NCBI GenBank assembly: GCA_017448845.1
Contig: JAFSKT010000112.1
Coordinates: forward strand, 1-45,023
Direction of reading: 5' to 3'
DNA from: Lachnospiraceae bacterium
Lineage (GTDB): Bacteria > Bacillota > Clostridia > Lachnospirales > Lachnospiraceae
DNA: 45,023 nucleotides
Shown in pieces: positions 16,201 to 23,569 of the stretch. A program made the translations under genes and the position numbers. The notes beneath the pieces are model-generated. The model saw only the letters and a list, made by a program, of their open reading frames with translations, was not told the origin of the DNA and made no database searches. Within the stretch, counting starts at the first letter, position 1, and every line of letters starts with the position of its first letter.

Positions 16201-17320
16201 CGATAAGGAAGACCGGCCCATCGTAATGGGATCGACAGTCTGGTCCTGCGCTAAAATGAAGGATGCAGCCGGTTCAGAATATTTTGATCTCATCATAATA
16301 GATGAAGCTTCCCAGGTCAGGGTAATGGACGCCATGCTTGCCTTAAGCATGGGGCGGATAGGGGCATCCCGTTATCTCCTTGTGGGAGACGGAGATCAGC
16401 TTTCTGCAATAATCCAGGGACGGTACGGAAAGGACTCGGGAGCAGGATATCTGTACGGCTCGATTTTTGATTTTTATAAAGAGCAGCTCTCTAAAAATGA
16501 TCTGATGCTCTGCGAAAACTTCAGGATGAATGAGGTGCTTTTAAGATATTCCGCCGAAAAGATCTATGGAAGGGAATACACTTCCTTTAGCGAAGAAATT
16601 GCAAAGCGAAGGCTTACTTATGACAGCGCTCTTTCGGGCGCTGAAGACTGGTTATGCTATATCCTGGACGGCTTTTCCAATGAAGAAGAGGATTACTGGC
16701 CTCTTATATTCTGTTCCATAAGCGGAGAGAATCCTTATGATGAGAACCGGGCTGAAGTCATGATGGTCACAAAGCTGACGGAAGCGCTGCGTCAGACCAT
16801 TGCCTGTCCGGATGATGAAGCATTCTGGTTGGGAAAGGACGATAAGGACGGAATTCTGGGAATAGTATCGCCTCACCATAAGCATATAGAAGCCCTGAAG
16901 GACGATATTAGCGGCAATATTCACATGAACAGGGACGATCTCTATATAGGTACTGTCGATAAGCTCCAAGGTCAGCAGAGAGAAGCTGTCATAGTGAGCT
17001 ACGGTGTTACCGACCTTGAAAGAGCGGTTACGGAAGGAGAATTCATTTTTAACAGGAACCGCCTTAATGTGGCATTAACCAGGGCAAAGTGTAAGAGTAT
17101 AACCATTTTCTCGGATATCCTCACAAAACCGTCCCCGGAAATGCTTGATACCGACGACGAGGATCTGCAGCACGGGATCGAGTACGTATGTGGGTTCCAC
17201 GATTTCATGCAGCAAAATGAAGCAGATACAGAAATTGAGAATAAACGCTTTGAGCTCCGGTGCGAGGGTTCAGGGAACGTGATCGTAGAAATTTATAAGA
17301 AGCGGATAAAGCTTAAATAA
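13265..17320 (+). CDS. Cas4/Dna2-type Fe-S nuclease fused to SF1 Upf1/Dna2-type helicase
   Basis: The 1351-residue product starts at GTG 13265 with AGGAGG eight bases upstream. The N-terminal PD-(D/E)XK domain carries Glu60, Asp154, Asp173-x-Lys175 and Gln187-x3-Tyr191. Cys22 (or Cys13) with Cys274-x2-Cys277-x5-Cys283 form the split 4Fe-4S site of Cas4, AddB and Dna2 nucleases. The C-terminal helicase has Walker A GPPGTGKT (883-890), DEAS (1013-1016), GDGDQLSAI from 1041, GTVDKLQGQQ from 1229 and NRNRLNVALTRAK from 1263, the SF1B Upf1/Dna2 set. Residues 290-870 probably hold accessory domains. It should unwind DNA or RNA and cut single strands or flaps. Pairing with a polymerase suggests nucleic-acid processing. 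Confidence 0.85.
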   Translation: MPKFTYTIRPSKCVEDYFVHTCERYLLYSGLAVKDRNSFKLDRPSGSGNPVAARAGDALEVKVITEYIDEKLLHVKKEIKDGKTSYHKFDPEETIDELKKMVSEVGKDKKTRYLYQGTLKVPEDLKRTLFRFDEDLYNGKDKDLKVDFSPTNPDLIRVHWDDEMEKPVLSVIDIKLARRMKLAHKVQVALYIEILQAVADEYKLDVPVNKEEGYLWNGGQTEERPFPVREVSELLDGYFSNILPEFIAKLYDSIKSGKTAGLKGILDNCVGQKCEWCENGRQCIKELKEGSRTQVIPYLSAYAQKYARKLRAPEGIKDFKKFVSDMDNRKLLSCNRSWDYIINDGVTVEVQSEAAPYKWEDIKNTDYKWKNVKSLTLPRWQDVMVVLTAQKYAGDNRVYALGIYTNEYKGQGEAPAEDNETGHSSNWETGSFIFISEENTEDAYRENVGSFVKKLHEVLEKYDTLNRQTGPGERKISLQGYVMDPYELMNLEEVLYETLETETDTGLIGEVMDILFWMQGEKLVETEGDKPHETEFPVIVIGRELRKLISLPLPVAYRLPDVMRAMKVWVEEDMLFTKEDHEDYFELISNVMKSDVIHRVWNEGKKDETEKIREHITKRLYSEGRILIKMQGEGRKNNSLVRSISGFYMPGRISYQNDLLRKWAFEVRLENLLAYHQIRGGRLKELDIAKAEGTIIEMEVTGLGDVGTAYGRPCRQIKLHTDSLTADFTGGWFSAAIVKTDHLMDLYRFNDHKYSDNKVFLDDLGILGGIEYSKSNNSLTVVADLSGSENTVKSFNINDHVYISNRFTDFNSDKIYREFSQIDRGENKDLLDPARMGRITGIDHNTDKDRLKEYSSPDDYNFTDSQERAFRHVYENTLTVLQGPPGTGKTDFIARAVITLCRFFKKEAKRNLRVLITANSHAAIENVLFMIDKKMGKCEDISLYKASRFDDGSKKPVGKVCIVNDYSLSDDTVYSHMRDDKEDRPIVMGSTVWSCAKMKDAAGSEYFDLIIIDEASQVRVMDAMLALSMGRIGASRYLLVGDGDQLSAIIQGRYGKDSGAGYLYGSIFDFYKEQLSKNDLMLCENFRMNEVLLRYSAEKIYGREYTSFSEEIAKRRLTYDSALSGAEDWLCYILDGFSNEEEDYWPLIFCSISGENPYDENRAEVMMVTKLTEALRQTIACPDDEAFWLGKDDKDGILGIVSPHHKHIEALKDDISGNIHMNRDDLYIGTVDKLQGQQREAVIVSYGVTDLERAVTEGEFIFNRNRLNVALTRAKCKSITIFSDILTKPSPEMLDTDDEDLQHGIEYVCGFHDFMQQNEADTEIENKRFELRCEGSGNVIVEIYKKRIKLK

Positions 17321-17437
17321 GGAGGCGATCATAGGTTACCTGCCGGGACATCTGCCGACTTCGTCCTGGTAAAAAAATAGAAAAATTTTTGGCGTTGAAT
17401 GGCAAAAAAGTCGTGAAACACTGATAAATACAGGGCT

Positions 17438-17464
17438 TTTCCGCTGTGTTTAACATAGCGGAAA
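17438..17464 (+). other. Stem-loop in the leader of the 17555 gene
   Basis: Bases 17438-17448 pair with 17454-17464 (eleven pairs including one G-U) around a five-base loop, with no T run. It lies between the helicase gene and the terminator-like hairpin. The 234-base gap 17321-17554 otherwise shows no ORF and no convincing promoter. Confidence 0.6.
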
Positions 17465-17497
17465 GTGTCCTATAAGGAATGGACTACTCTAAGTAAG

Positions 17498-17530
17498 CCG
17501 GAATGCGGGAGACTGCACTCCGGTCTTTTT
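17498..17530 (+). terminator. Terminator/attenuator-like hairpin upstream of the 17555 gene
   Basis: Bases 17498-17506 pair with 17515-17523 (one mismatch), followed by TCTTTTT. Only 24 bases, including the AGGAGGTGA binding site, separate it from the start codon. A close relative precedes the gene at 20584: over 34 aligned bases 28 are identical, and two base-pair positions change on both sides while keeping pairing. Confidence 0.75.
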
Positions 17531-17554
17531 CATTTAAACAGGAGGTGATAAACC

Positions 17555-18400
17555 ATGAGCGAAGAACTTGAAAGAATCGAAAAACTCGCAAGACAGAAAT
17601 GCATTACAGATCATGAGCATATCCGGAAGATCCTGGATTATGTGCTCTCTCGGCCACTTTCGTATTTTCAGAAGGATAAAAAGAGATTTAACTATCTCAA
17701 AAACGAACTATCCACGGGGTTTAATACCAATTACCGATTGGAGAAAATGCCCTTAAGGGATATTCTTACGCTGATCGGCTACGAGCCGGGAAAAAAGTTT
17801 TTTGATCCGCCGGATACCGGCAAAATGATAGTGGACAGCAGGTTTAATTCAGCAGGTCATTGTTATATCATTGCACTTCTTTTAGATTCCTATACCAACA
17901 GAGATATTCATATCAAGGAATTCATGCACATCCATTTAGGGGCTTTCACGGATCATCTTCATGAAACAATAAACAATGACCTCGACAACTGTCTTATATC
18001 GCTCACTTCAGCTTCCGGCATACTTGAACGGGTGGATGAATTTAAGAAAAAGGCTGTCGGGTATATGAGTAAACGGTTTGATCCGCACATGATCGTGAAT
18101 GAAGGAAGAAAACCTGAAGACTTCCTGAAGCTGGGCGACATCATATATCAGACCCTTAAGGAAAACGCCAGGTCCTGGATGTGCTCTGTTATTGATATCT
18201 ATGATTATGCCTCCGGGATCATAGATACATATGATCTCTTAAACAGGCTGTTTATGGATGCTGTAAGAATGCCGCTCATCCACTCCGACAGGGAAAGGTT
18301 TAAGGAAATAATGCGGAGCTGCTGTTTTACCCCGGAAGTGGTCATTGAGGATATCGATTATGAAAACTGCTATGAACATGGCGGCGTTTCAAGATTGTAA
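17555..18400 (+). CDS. Hypothetical cassette protein, 281 aa
   Basis: I do not recognise this protein. It has a strong ribosome binding site (AGGAGGTGATAAACC before the ATG), no signal peptide and no membrane segment, and looks mostly helical. A hydrophobic stretch around residues 108-120 (HCYIIALLLDSY) is followed by DIHIKEFMHIHLGAFTDHLHE, which is rich in His, Asp and Glu; metal binding is possible but unproven. The first residues, MSEEL, resemble the MTEEL start of the AAA+ protein at 20584, whose leader also carries the same type of hairpin. It may be an adaptor or effector linking the polymerase-nuclease half to the Clp half (inference from position only). Confidence 0.65.
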   Translation: MSEELERIEKLARQKCITDHEHIRKILDYVLSRPLSYFQKDKKRFNYLKNELSTGFNTNYRLEKMPLRDILTLIGYEPGKKFFDPPDTGKMIVDSRFNSAGHCYIIALLLDSYTNRDIHIKEFMHIHLGAFTDHLHETINNDLDNCLISLTSASGILERVDEFKKKAVGYMSKRFDPHMIVNEGRKPEDFLKLGDIIYQTLKENARSWMCSVIDIYDYASGIIDTYDLLNRLFMDAVRMPLIHSDRERFKEIMRSCCFTPEVVIEDIDYENCYEHGGVSRL

Positions 18401-18455
18401 GGAACTGTTGATAAATTTAAACACCGTGCAAAAGCCCACGGAGAAAGGAAAAAAT

Positions 18456-19070
18456 ATGTCAAATGTAATTTACGAAAGTGTAAGAGGAATGCAGGCTATC
18501 CCCATAGAGGATGCCTTCCTTCGGGACAGGAAGATATTCCTCACAGGAGAAGTCAATGACGAGAGCTGTAATAAGATCATCAAGCAGCTTATGTACATGG
18601 AGGGGGAAGACAATACGAGCCCCATCATATTTTTCATTGACAGCCCCGGAGGGTCGGTGGCCGGAGGACTTCAGGTCTACGACACGATACGGCTTATGAA
18701 GAGCCCTGTGAAAGCAGTCGTCACGGGAATCGCTGCGAGCATGGGCTCTATCATACTGCTTGCCTGTGAAAAGGAGAACAGGCTCATGTTTCCGTCATCC
18801 CGGATCATGATCCATGACTGCAGTTTTGGCAACCGTAACATAGCCGGCTTAAAGCCATTCGAGATCGAGCAGGAGTTAAAGCAGCTTAAGAACATCAACA
18901 ATAAACTTCTTTCGATAATATCGGAGAGGACCGGAAAAACCATGAAACAGGTAGCAAAAGTAACCATGAATGACAGCTATTTTGATCCCAAAGAGGCCAT
19001 TGCTTTCGGTCTGGTATCAAAGGTTGTTGACAGTGAAGAATTTAACAGGATCGCACAGAAAGGAGCGTGA
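18456..19070 (+). CDS. ClpP-type serine protease of the cassette
   Basis: The 204-residue length is typical of ClpP. The catalytic triad is intact: Ser95 in GIAASMGS, His120 in SRIMIHD and Asp173 in TMNDSYFD. IDSPGGSVAGG (61-71) is the usual oxyanion-hole block. ClpP forms barrels that degrade proteins fed by AAA+ partners. The ATG at 18456 is chosen because GAAAGGAA lies about six bases upstream and the ClpP-like N terminus begins there; the frame is open back to 18345, overlapping the previous gene. It differs clearly from a housekeeping ClpP, for example DCSFGNRN after the active His. The AAA+ gene at 20584 probably supplies its unfoldase. Confidence 0.88.
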   Translation: MSNVIYESVRGMQAIPIEDAFLRDRKIFLTGEVNDESCNKIIKQLMYMEGEDNTSPIIFFIDSPGGSVAGGLQVYDTIRLMKSPVKAVVTGIAASMGSIILLACEKENRLMFPSSRIMIHDCSFGNRNIAGLKPFEIEQELKQLKNINNKLLSIISERTGKTMKQVAKVTMNDSYFDPKEAIAFGLVSKVVDSEEFNRIAQKGA

Positions 19071-19074
19071 TAAC

Positions 19075-20484
19075 ATGAGTAAGAGAGCTATAGCTGTAAG
19101 GAAAACGCACGTTAAGGGAATGGGGAATAAAGTAATCCCCAGATATGGGAGAAGATGCCTTGGAAAAGGTATCTATGTCAGCAATGACTCCAGAAAAACG
19201 AGGCTCAATAATACGGATCTCGTGATATCCGGATCCGGAGGCGGCAAGACCGGGTGCATAGTGTATCCGCAGTTAAAAACTCTGAACGATTCCAGCCTTA
19301 TCGTAGCTGACAGCAAGAATATGCTTCACAGGATGTTTAAGGAAGAACTGGAGAAAAAGGGTTACAAAGTCCTCGTTCTTGATTTTGTTAATCCCAAACA
19401 GAGCTGTCTATATAATCCGCTACGCTTTGTAAGGAGGGATGATGACGGGAATTATAATGAGATGGATATAATGAAGATCTCAGCCGCTCTTTTACCTCAA
19501 CAGGATAAGAATGAACCGTTCTGGGAGACTCAGGGAAGGGCCGTGCTGGACTTCTTTATCTCTTATTGTCTTTCAGTTCTTCCTGAAGAAGACCATAACA
19601 TGTATGCAGTGACCCGCCTCTACCACGCATTTACAAAGGAGATGGGTGAATCCGGATTCATAGGCTGGATCGAAAGTCATCCCGGGTCATTTACGGCTAA
19701 CCGGTACGAAAAGATAAAGAACATGAAGATTGCGGATAAGACGTGGTCCTCGATCCTCAGCTTTGTAAACGTGGCCCTGTATCCCTTTGATGTAGCTCTC
19801 CTCCATCACATCTTTGACCCCGATCTTTACAAGGTTGATGAAGAGGATGCTGAATGCTGTGAGATCGAAGGGCTTGATGAGGACGATTTCTCTTACGAAG
19901 TATGCCCTCCTCCTGTGACTGATCTCACTTTCAGAGAAGAGATTGATATAGAGGCTCTCGGAAAGGAAAAGACAGTGGTCTTTCTCAATATATCCGATAC
20001 CGATCACTCACTGGACTGTCTTGTAAATCTGTTTTACAGTCAGGCGCTGCAGACCCTTGTGTCGGTGGCAGACAGGCAGCCTGACGGCCGGCTTGAAATG
20101 CCTTGCCGCATAATATTCGACGATTTTGCCTCCGGCACCAGGATCGAGGACTTTGATAAGGTCATTTCCATTGTAAGGTCTCGTGATATCTGGGTCACTA
20201 TGTGCATACAGAGCTTAAGCCAGCTGGAAAGTCTCTACAGCAAGCCGCAGGCTCTGACTATTATCAATAACTGCGATCACCTGATCTACATGGGCTGCAA
20301 TGATCTTGAAACAGCCATATTTATCGGTACAAGAGCGGGTAAAGTTCCGGAAGAGATCCTCTCCCTTGACAGGGCAAAGGAGTACTTCATTGAGAGCGGT
20401 AAGAAGGCCATACTGGTGGACAAGATCCCTCCTTATTCCTATTCCGGGGATGAGGATGACCTTCAGAACCCGCAGCCCGTATAA
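19075..20484 (+). CDS. VirD4/TraG-type ATPase without membrane domain
   Basis: The 469-residue product starts at ATG 19075, nine bases after AGGAG and four bases after clpP's stop; the open frame upstream is not used. Walker A is GSGGGKT (53-59), followed by VADSKNML (DPKGEL-like in the family), NPLRFV, EPFWETQGRAVLDFF, and Walker B FDDF (348-351) with the downstream IVRSRDIWVTMCIQSLSQLE, the strand and glutamine motif of conjugative coupling ATPases. VirD4 proteins are hexameric DNA pumps. Two oddities are the lack of the usual N-terminal transmembrane helices and the catalytic Glu after Walker B being Asp350. No relaxase or T4SS genes are nearby, so a soluble motor moving DNA or protein is inferred. 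Confidence 0.8.
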   Translation: MSKRAIAVRKTHVKGMGNKVIPRYGRRCLGKGIYVSNDSRKTRLNNTDLVISGSGGGKTGCIVYPQLKTLNDSSLIVADSKNMLHRMFKEELEKKGYKVLVLDFVNPKQSCLYNPLRFVRRDDDGNYNEMDIMKISAALLPQQDKNEPFWETQGRAVLDFFISYCLSVLPEEDHNMYAVTRLYHAFTKEMGESGFIGWIESHPGSFTANRYEKIKNMKIADKTWSSILSFVNVALYPFDVALLHHIFDPDLYKVDEEDAECCEIEGLDEDDFSYEVCPPPVTDLTFREEIDIEALGKEKTVVFLNISDTDHSLDCLVNLFYSQALQTLVSVADRQPDGRLEMPCRIIFDDFASGTRIEDFDKVISIVRSRDIWVTMCIQSLSQLESLYSKPQALTIINNCDHLIYMGCNDLETAIFIGTRAGKVPEEILSLDRAKEYFIESGKKAILVDKIPPYSYSGDEDDLQNPQPV

Positions 20485-20523
20485 TCCGGGATACGGTACT
20501 GTTTAATCTGAACCCAATGGCGG

Positions 20524-20558
20524 CCGGGATGCAGAAGACTGCGTCCCGGTCTTTTTTT
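20524..20558 (+). terminator. Terminator/attenuator-like hairpin upstream of the 20584 gene
   Basis: Bases 20524-20532 pair with 20541-20549 (nine pairs including one G-U), followed by TCTTTTTTT. It is only 25 bases ahead of the start codon and closely resembles the hairpin at 17498. With no space for a promoter in between, expression of the AAA+ gene would need read-through. Confidence 0.8.
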
Positions 20559-20583
20559 ATTTTTAATCTAAGGAGGAATAACC

Positions 20584-22473
20584 ATGACAGAAGAACTTAA
20601 AAAGGTCAACAACAATACTAACGAAGTTCCCGATAACGCAGAGGAAGATCCTTCTCTTTACGAACCCGTATGGGAAGAGGAATTTGTGGAATATGACGAG
20701 ATTGGCGGCCTCCTGCAGGATATGGGAAAAGAAAGACATAGCGGGACACAGTTCCGTGATGAGATCATCCGTGAGATCTGCGCTATTCTGATCAGCGGAA
20801 ACAAGCCCAATGCGATGCTTATAGGACCCGCCGGATCCGGAAAGACAAATATCGTGGAGGAACTTGCAGCGCGGTTGAAGAGAAATGACAAGAGTATTCC
20901 CGATAAACTTAAGGGCTACACCGTGTGTTCCATCAGCCTGTCTGATATTGTATCCGGGACCGGATTAGTGGGGGACCTTGAGCGGAAGGTCAGGAAGCTG
21001 ATAGATCATCTTGAATCCAAAGAGAATAAGGCCATCCTGTTTCTTGATGAAGTGCATATCCTCTTCGGAGGCGAGACCTATAAAAAGGTTGCGCAGATGC
21101 TGAAACCTGCGCTAAGCCGCGGGAAGTTCATGGTGATAGCGGCAACCACAACCCAGGAAGTAAAGAAAATAGATGATGATCCGGCGTTTAACCGGAGATT
21201 TACCAGGATTTTCGTGGATGAGCTGACCAAAGATCAGACAGAAAAGATTCTCATCCGTGCTGTCAAAGGAATGGAAAAGCATTATGGCGTAAAGATCGGT
21301 TTTAATAAGGCTGCAGCCAGGATGTTGGTCAGGGCCGCCGATGAGTTTTGCAGTGTGGGCTCCCATAGGCCTGATAATGCCCTGACACTCATGGACAGAG
21401 CAATAGCGTCAAAGGTGATAGAGCTGCAGACCGGAGGGTCCCCGGGCAGTGATACCGGAAAGATAATACTTGATGAAAAGCTTGTGAAGGATACGGCGTT
21501 CCGTCTCACTTCAGGAAACAGCTCGATAAAGGAGTTCGATGAGAAAGCCTTCAGGACTGCCCTTGGCAGTATCCGGGGACAGGATGATATCCTTGATGAT
21601 CTTACGAAAGTCATAAAACTGTATGACATGCATTTAAGGCCCCATGACAGACCGCTGACATTTCTGTTCGCCGGACCTTCCGGAGTCGGCAAAAGTGAGG
21701 CGGCAAAGATCATAGCAAGGGAATACATCGGTGAAAAGCCCATAATACTCAATATGGCGGAGTATAACACCCCGGCATCCGTAAACCGGATAATAGGTTC
21801 TCCTGTGGGGTATGTAGGTTCCGACAGCAACAGGGAACTGCCTTTTGATGCCCTTGATACCAATCCATACCAGGTCATTCTCCTTGATGAGTTCGAGAAG
21901 TGTGACAGGTCGGTTCAAAGGCTGTTCATGTCGGTGTTTGATGAGGGAGTAATGGTGACGAATCTCGGTAAGGAAATAGATTTTACAAAAACGATCATTA
22001 TCGCCACCACCAATGCCGGATGTACTGAAAAGACCGGAAGTATCGGATTTGGAGCGGGGGACGTATCAGAGAGCCTGTCGGTTTCAGACCTCTCCGGATA
22101 CTTTGATACGGAGCTCATCAACCGCTTTTCCCACAGATATACTTTCCACAGCATTCCTAAAACGGTATATGCCGGAATAATAAGGGAATGCCTGAGTAAA
22201 GAGGTTACAGGGCTGGATCTGGACAGGGTGAGCAGCACAGCGGCAAAGAGAATAAGATCCGTTGTCACCGACGACACCGTGAAGCTGTTATGTGACAGGT
22301 CATATAACGCTAAACTCGGGGCCAGGCCTGTCAGGTCAGCGATCCACGAGTTCATAGACGATATGGTTCTTTCTTATATAGAAGACAGCAGTGGTGCGGA
22401 CACCGTTAAACCGGTCAGGAGAAAGCTTTGCCGTACCCGTTCTTGCGTTGAAAGGGAACGAATGTTAAAATAA
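20584..22473 (+). CDS. Double AAA+ Clp-type unfoldase with ClpP-contact IGF motif
   Basis: The 629-residue product has two AAA+ modules. Module 1 has Walker A GPAGSGKT (81-88) and Walker B FLDEVH (153-158). Module 2 has Walker A GPSGVGKS (364-371) and Walker B LLDEFEK (Asp435-Glu436), a TTNAG sensor, then Ile487-Gly488-Phe489. In ClpA, ClpC and ClpX an IGF/IGL/VGF tripeptide at this place docks on ClpP. The N-terminal Clp double-repeat domain is missing and replaced by an acidic 40-residue leader, so substrate choice probably depends on other partners. With ClpP at 18456 it should form a dedicated protease (inference). AGGAGG lies at 20571-20576 before the ATG. Confidence 0.87.
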   Translation: MTEELKKVNNNTNEVPDNAEEDPSLYEPVWEEEFVEYDEIGGLLQDMGKERHSGTQFRDEIIREICAILISGNKPNAMLIGPAGSGKTNIVEELAARLKRNDKSIPDKLKGYTVCSISLSDIVSGTGLVGDLERKVRKLIDHLESKENKAILFLDEVHILFGGETYKKVAQMLKPALSRGKFMVIAATTTQEVKKIDDDPAFNRRFTRIFVDELTKDQTEKILIRAVKGMEKHYGVKIGFNKAAARMLVRAADEFCSVGSHRPDNALTLMDRAIASKVIELQTGGSPGSDTGKIILDEKLVKDTAFRLTSGNSSIKEFDEKAFRTALGSIRGQDDILDDLTKVIKLYDMHLRPHDRPLTFLFAGPSGVGKSEAAKIIAREYIGEKPIILNMAEYNTPASVNRIIGSPVGYVGSDSNRELPFDALDTNPYQVILLDEFEKCDRSVQRLFMSVFDEGVMVTNLGKEIDFTKTIIIATTNAGCTEKTGSIGFGAGDVSESLSVSDLSGYFDTELINRFSHRYTFHSIPKTVYAGIIRECLSKEVTGLDLDRVSSTAAKRIRSVVTDDTVKLLCDRSYNAKLGARPVRSAIHEFIDDMVLSYIEDSSGADTVKPVRRKLCRTRSCVERERMLK

Positions 22474-22513
22474 TACCTAAGGTCAAAACGGCAGGAACAG
22501 GAGTTCATTTTTA

Positions 22514-23527
22514 ATGGTTTCTATCAAAGATGTGGCAAAGCATGCAGGGGTTGCTATCTCTACGGTTTCCAAGGTCTTAAATAATTACCCCAATGTGACC
22601 GAGGCAACTAAGCTCAAAGTCAATCAGGCAATAAAAGAATTGAATTATGTCCCGAATTCCATTGCCGCTGCCCTTTCTTCCAAGCATTCCGGAAGGGTGG
22701 CTCTCCTCATGGACCCCATGAGGCAGACCCAGGCGGCGGATCAGGTGTGCATGCAGTATATGCTTGGCGCCCTTGACTGCGCGAAGGAACTGGGGATGGA
22801 TGCCGTGACGGTGTTTTTCAGCATGATAGAAGGCATGACCGCTGATGACATCACCAGATATTTAAGGAGCCAGGGTGTCCAGAGCGTGATCATATTCGGT
22901 CTTTCCCAGGAGGACAGGGTAATAAGGGATCTTCTCCATGAAGAAGATTTCTATTTTGTTGTGGTGGATGCGCCCTTTGTTACAGACAGCATCACCTCTG
23001 TAGGGATAGATAACGCGGAAGCCCAGTACGAGGTGGCGGTGAAGACCATCTCAGAAAATATAAGCAAGTTGGAGCCGGGACACGGTCCCCAGTCGGTGCT
23101 CTACATAGCAGGAAAGGGAAGCAGCTATGTGACAGCCGAAAGGACCAGGGGCATGAAGAAGGCTGCGGAGGAACTGGGGGTTTCCTTAAGTATCAGATAC
23201 GGGGATTTCTCCGAGTCAAAGGCCAGGAATATCGCAATGGTCACCGGAAAAGACAAGGACGTGATAGTCTGCGCTTCCGACCTGATGGCAATAGGCGCCA
23301 TGTACGCTCTGAAGGAGCTGGATGTATTCCATCCTATCTGCGGTTTCGACGGCATAACCCTGATGGGATATGTGGGACATCAGATGAATACCGTGAGGCA
23401 GGATTTCTACGATATTGCAAATACGGCTGTTAAAGAGGCCAAAAGGCTGATGGAAGGTGAAAAGGGCAGGCAGGTTGTAATGCCTCATCAGCTTATTCAG
23501 CTGAATTATTTAGACATCATAATGTGA
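22514..23527 (+). CDS. LacI-family transcriptional regulator
   Basis: The 337-residue product has the LacI-type helix-turn-helix and hinge at residues 1-60 (VSIKDVAKHAGVAISTVSKVLNN, then NYVPNSIAAAL) and a periplasmic-binding-like sensor domain. CcpA, MalR and similar regulators bind operators as dimers and respond to sugars or sugar phosphates. The gene lies 42 bases before glycogen phosphorylase, suggesting control of alpha-glucan use. It begins 41 bases after the AAA+ gene with no obvious terminator or promoter between them, so some read-through from the cassette is possible. CAGGAG about 11 bases upstream supports the ATG. Confidence 0.92.
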   Translation: MVSIKDVAKHAGVAISTVSKVLNNYPNVTEATKLKVNQAIKELNYVPNSIAAALSSKHSGRVALLMDPMRQTQAADQVCMQYMLGALDCAKELGMDAVTVFFSMIEGMTADDITRYLRSQGVQSVIIFGLSQEDRVIRDLLHEEDFYFVVVDAPFVTDSITSVGIDNAEAQYEVAVKTISENISKLEPGHGPQSVLYIAGKGSSYVTAERTRGMKKAAEELGVSLSIRYGDFSESKARNIAMVTGKDKDVIVCASDLMAIGAMYALKELDVFHPICGFDGITLMGYVGHQMNTVRQDFYDIANTAVKEAKRLMEGEKGRQVVMPHQLIQLNYLDIIM

Positions 23528-23569
23528 TCCATAAGAGGTCGCAAATATTATAAAGGGAAAAGGTGGATT

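Noticed and set aside
17395-17428. TTGAAT and GATAAA as a promoter for the 17555 gene
   Set aside because: The spacing is about 22 bases, too long for a sigma-A promoter.
18345-18455. Longer N terminus for the ClpP-like protein
   Set aside because: It would overlap the preceding gene and lacks ClpP-like sequence; the ATG at 18456 has a good binding site.
18970-19074. Longer N terminus for the VirD4-like protein overlapping clpP
   Set aside because: AGGAG nine bases before ATG 19075 and the end of clpP at 19070 favour the short start.
10120-22473. Cassette as an ordinary prophage, ICE or CRISPR locus
   Set aside because: No integrase, terminase, capsid, relaxase, cas1/cas2 or repeat-spacer array is visible; Cas4-like nuclease alone does not make it CRISPR.
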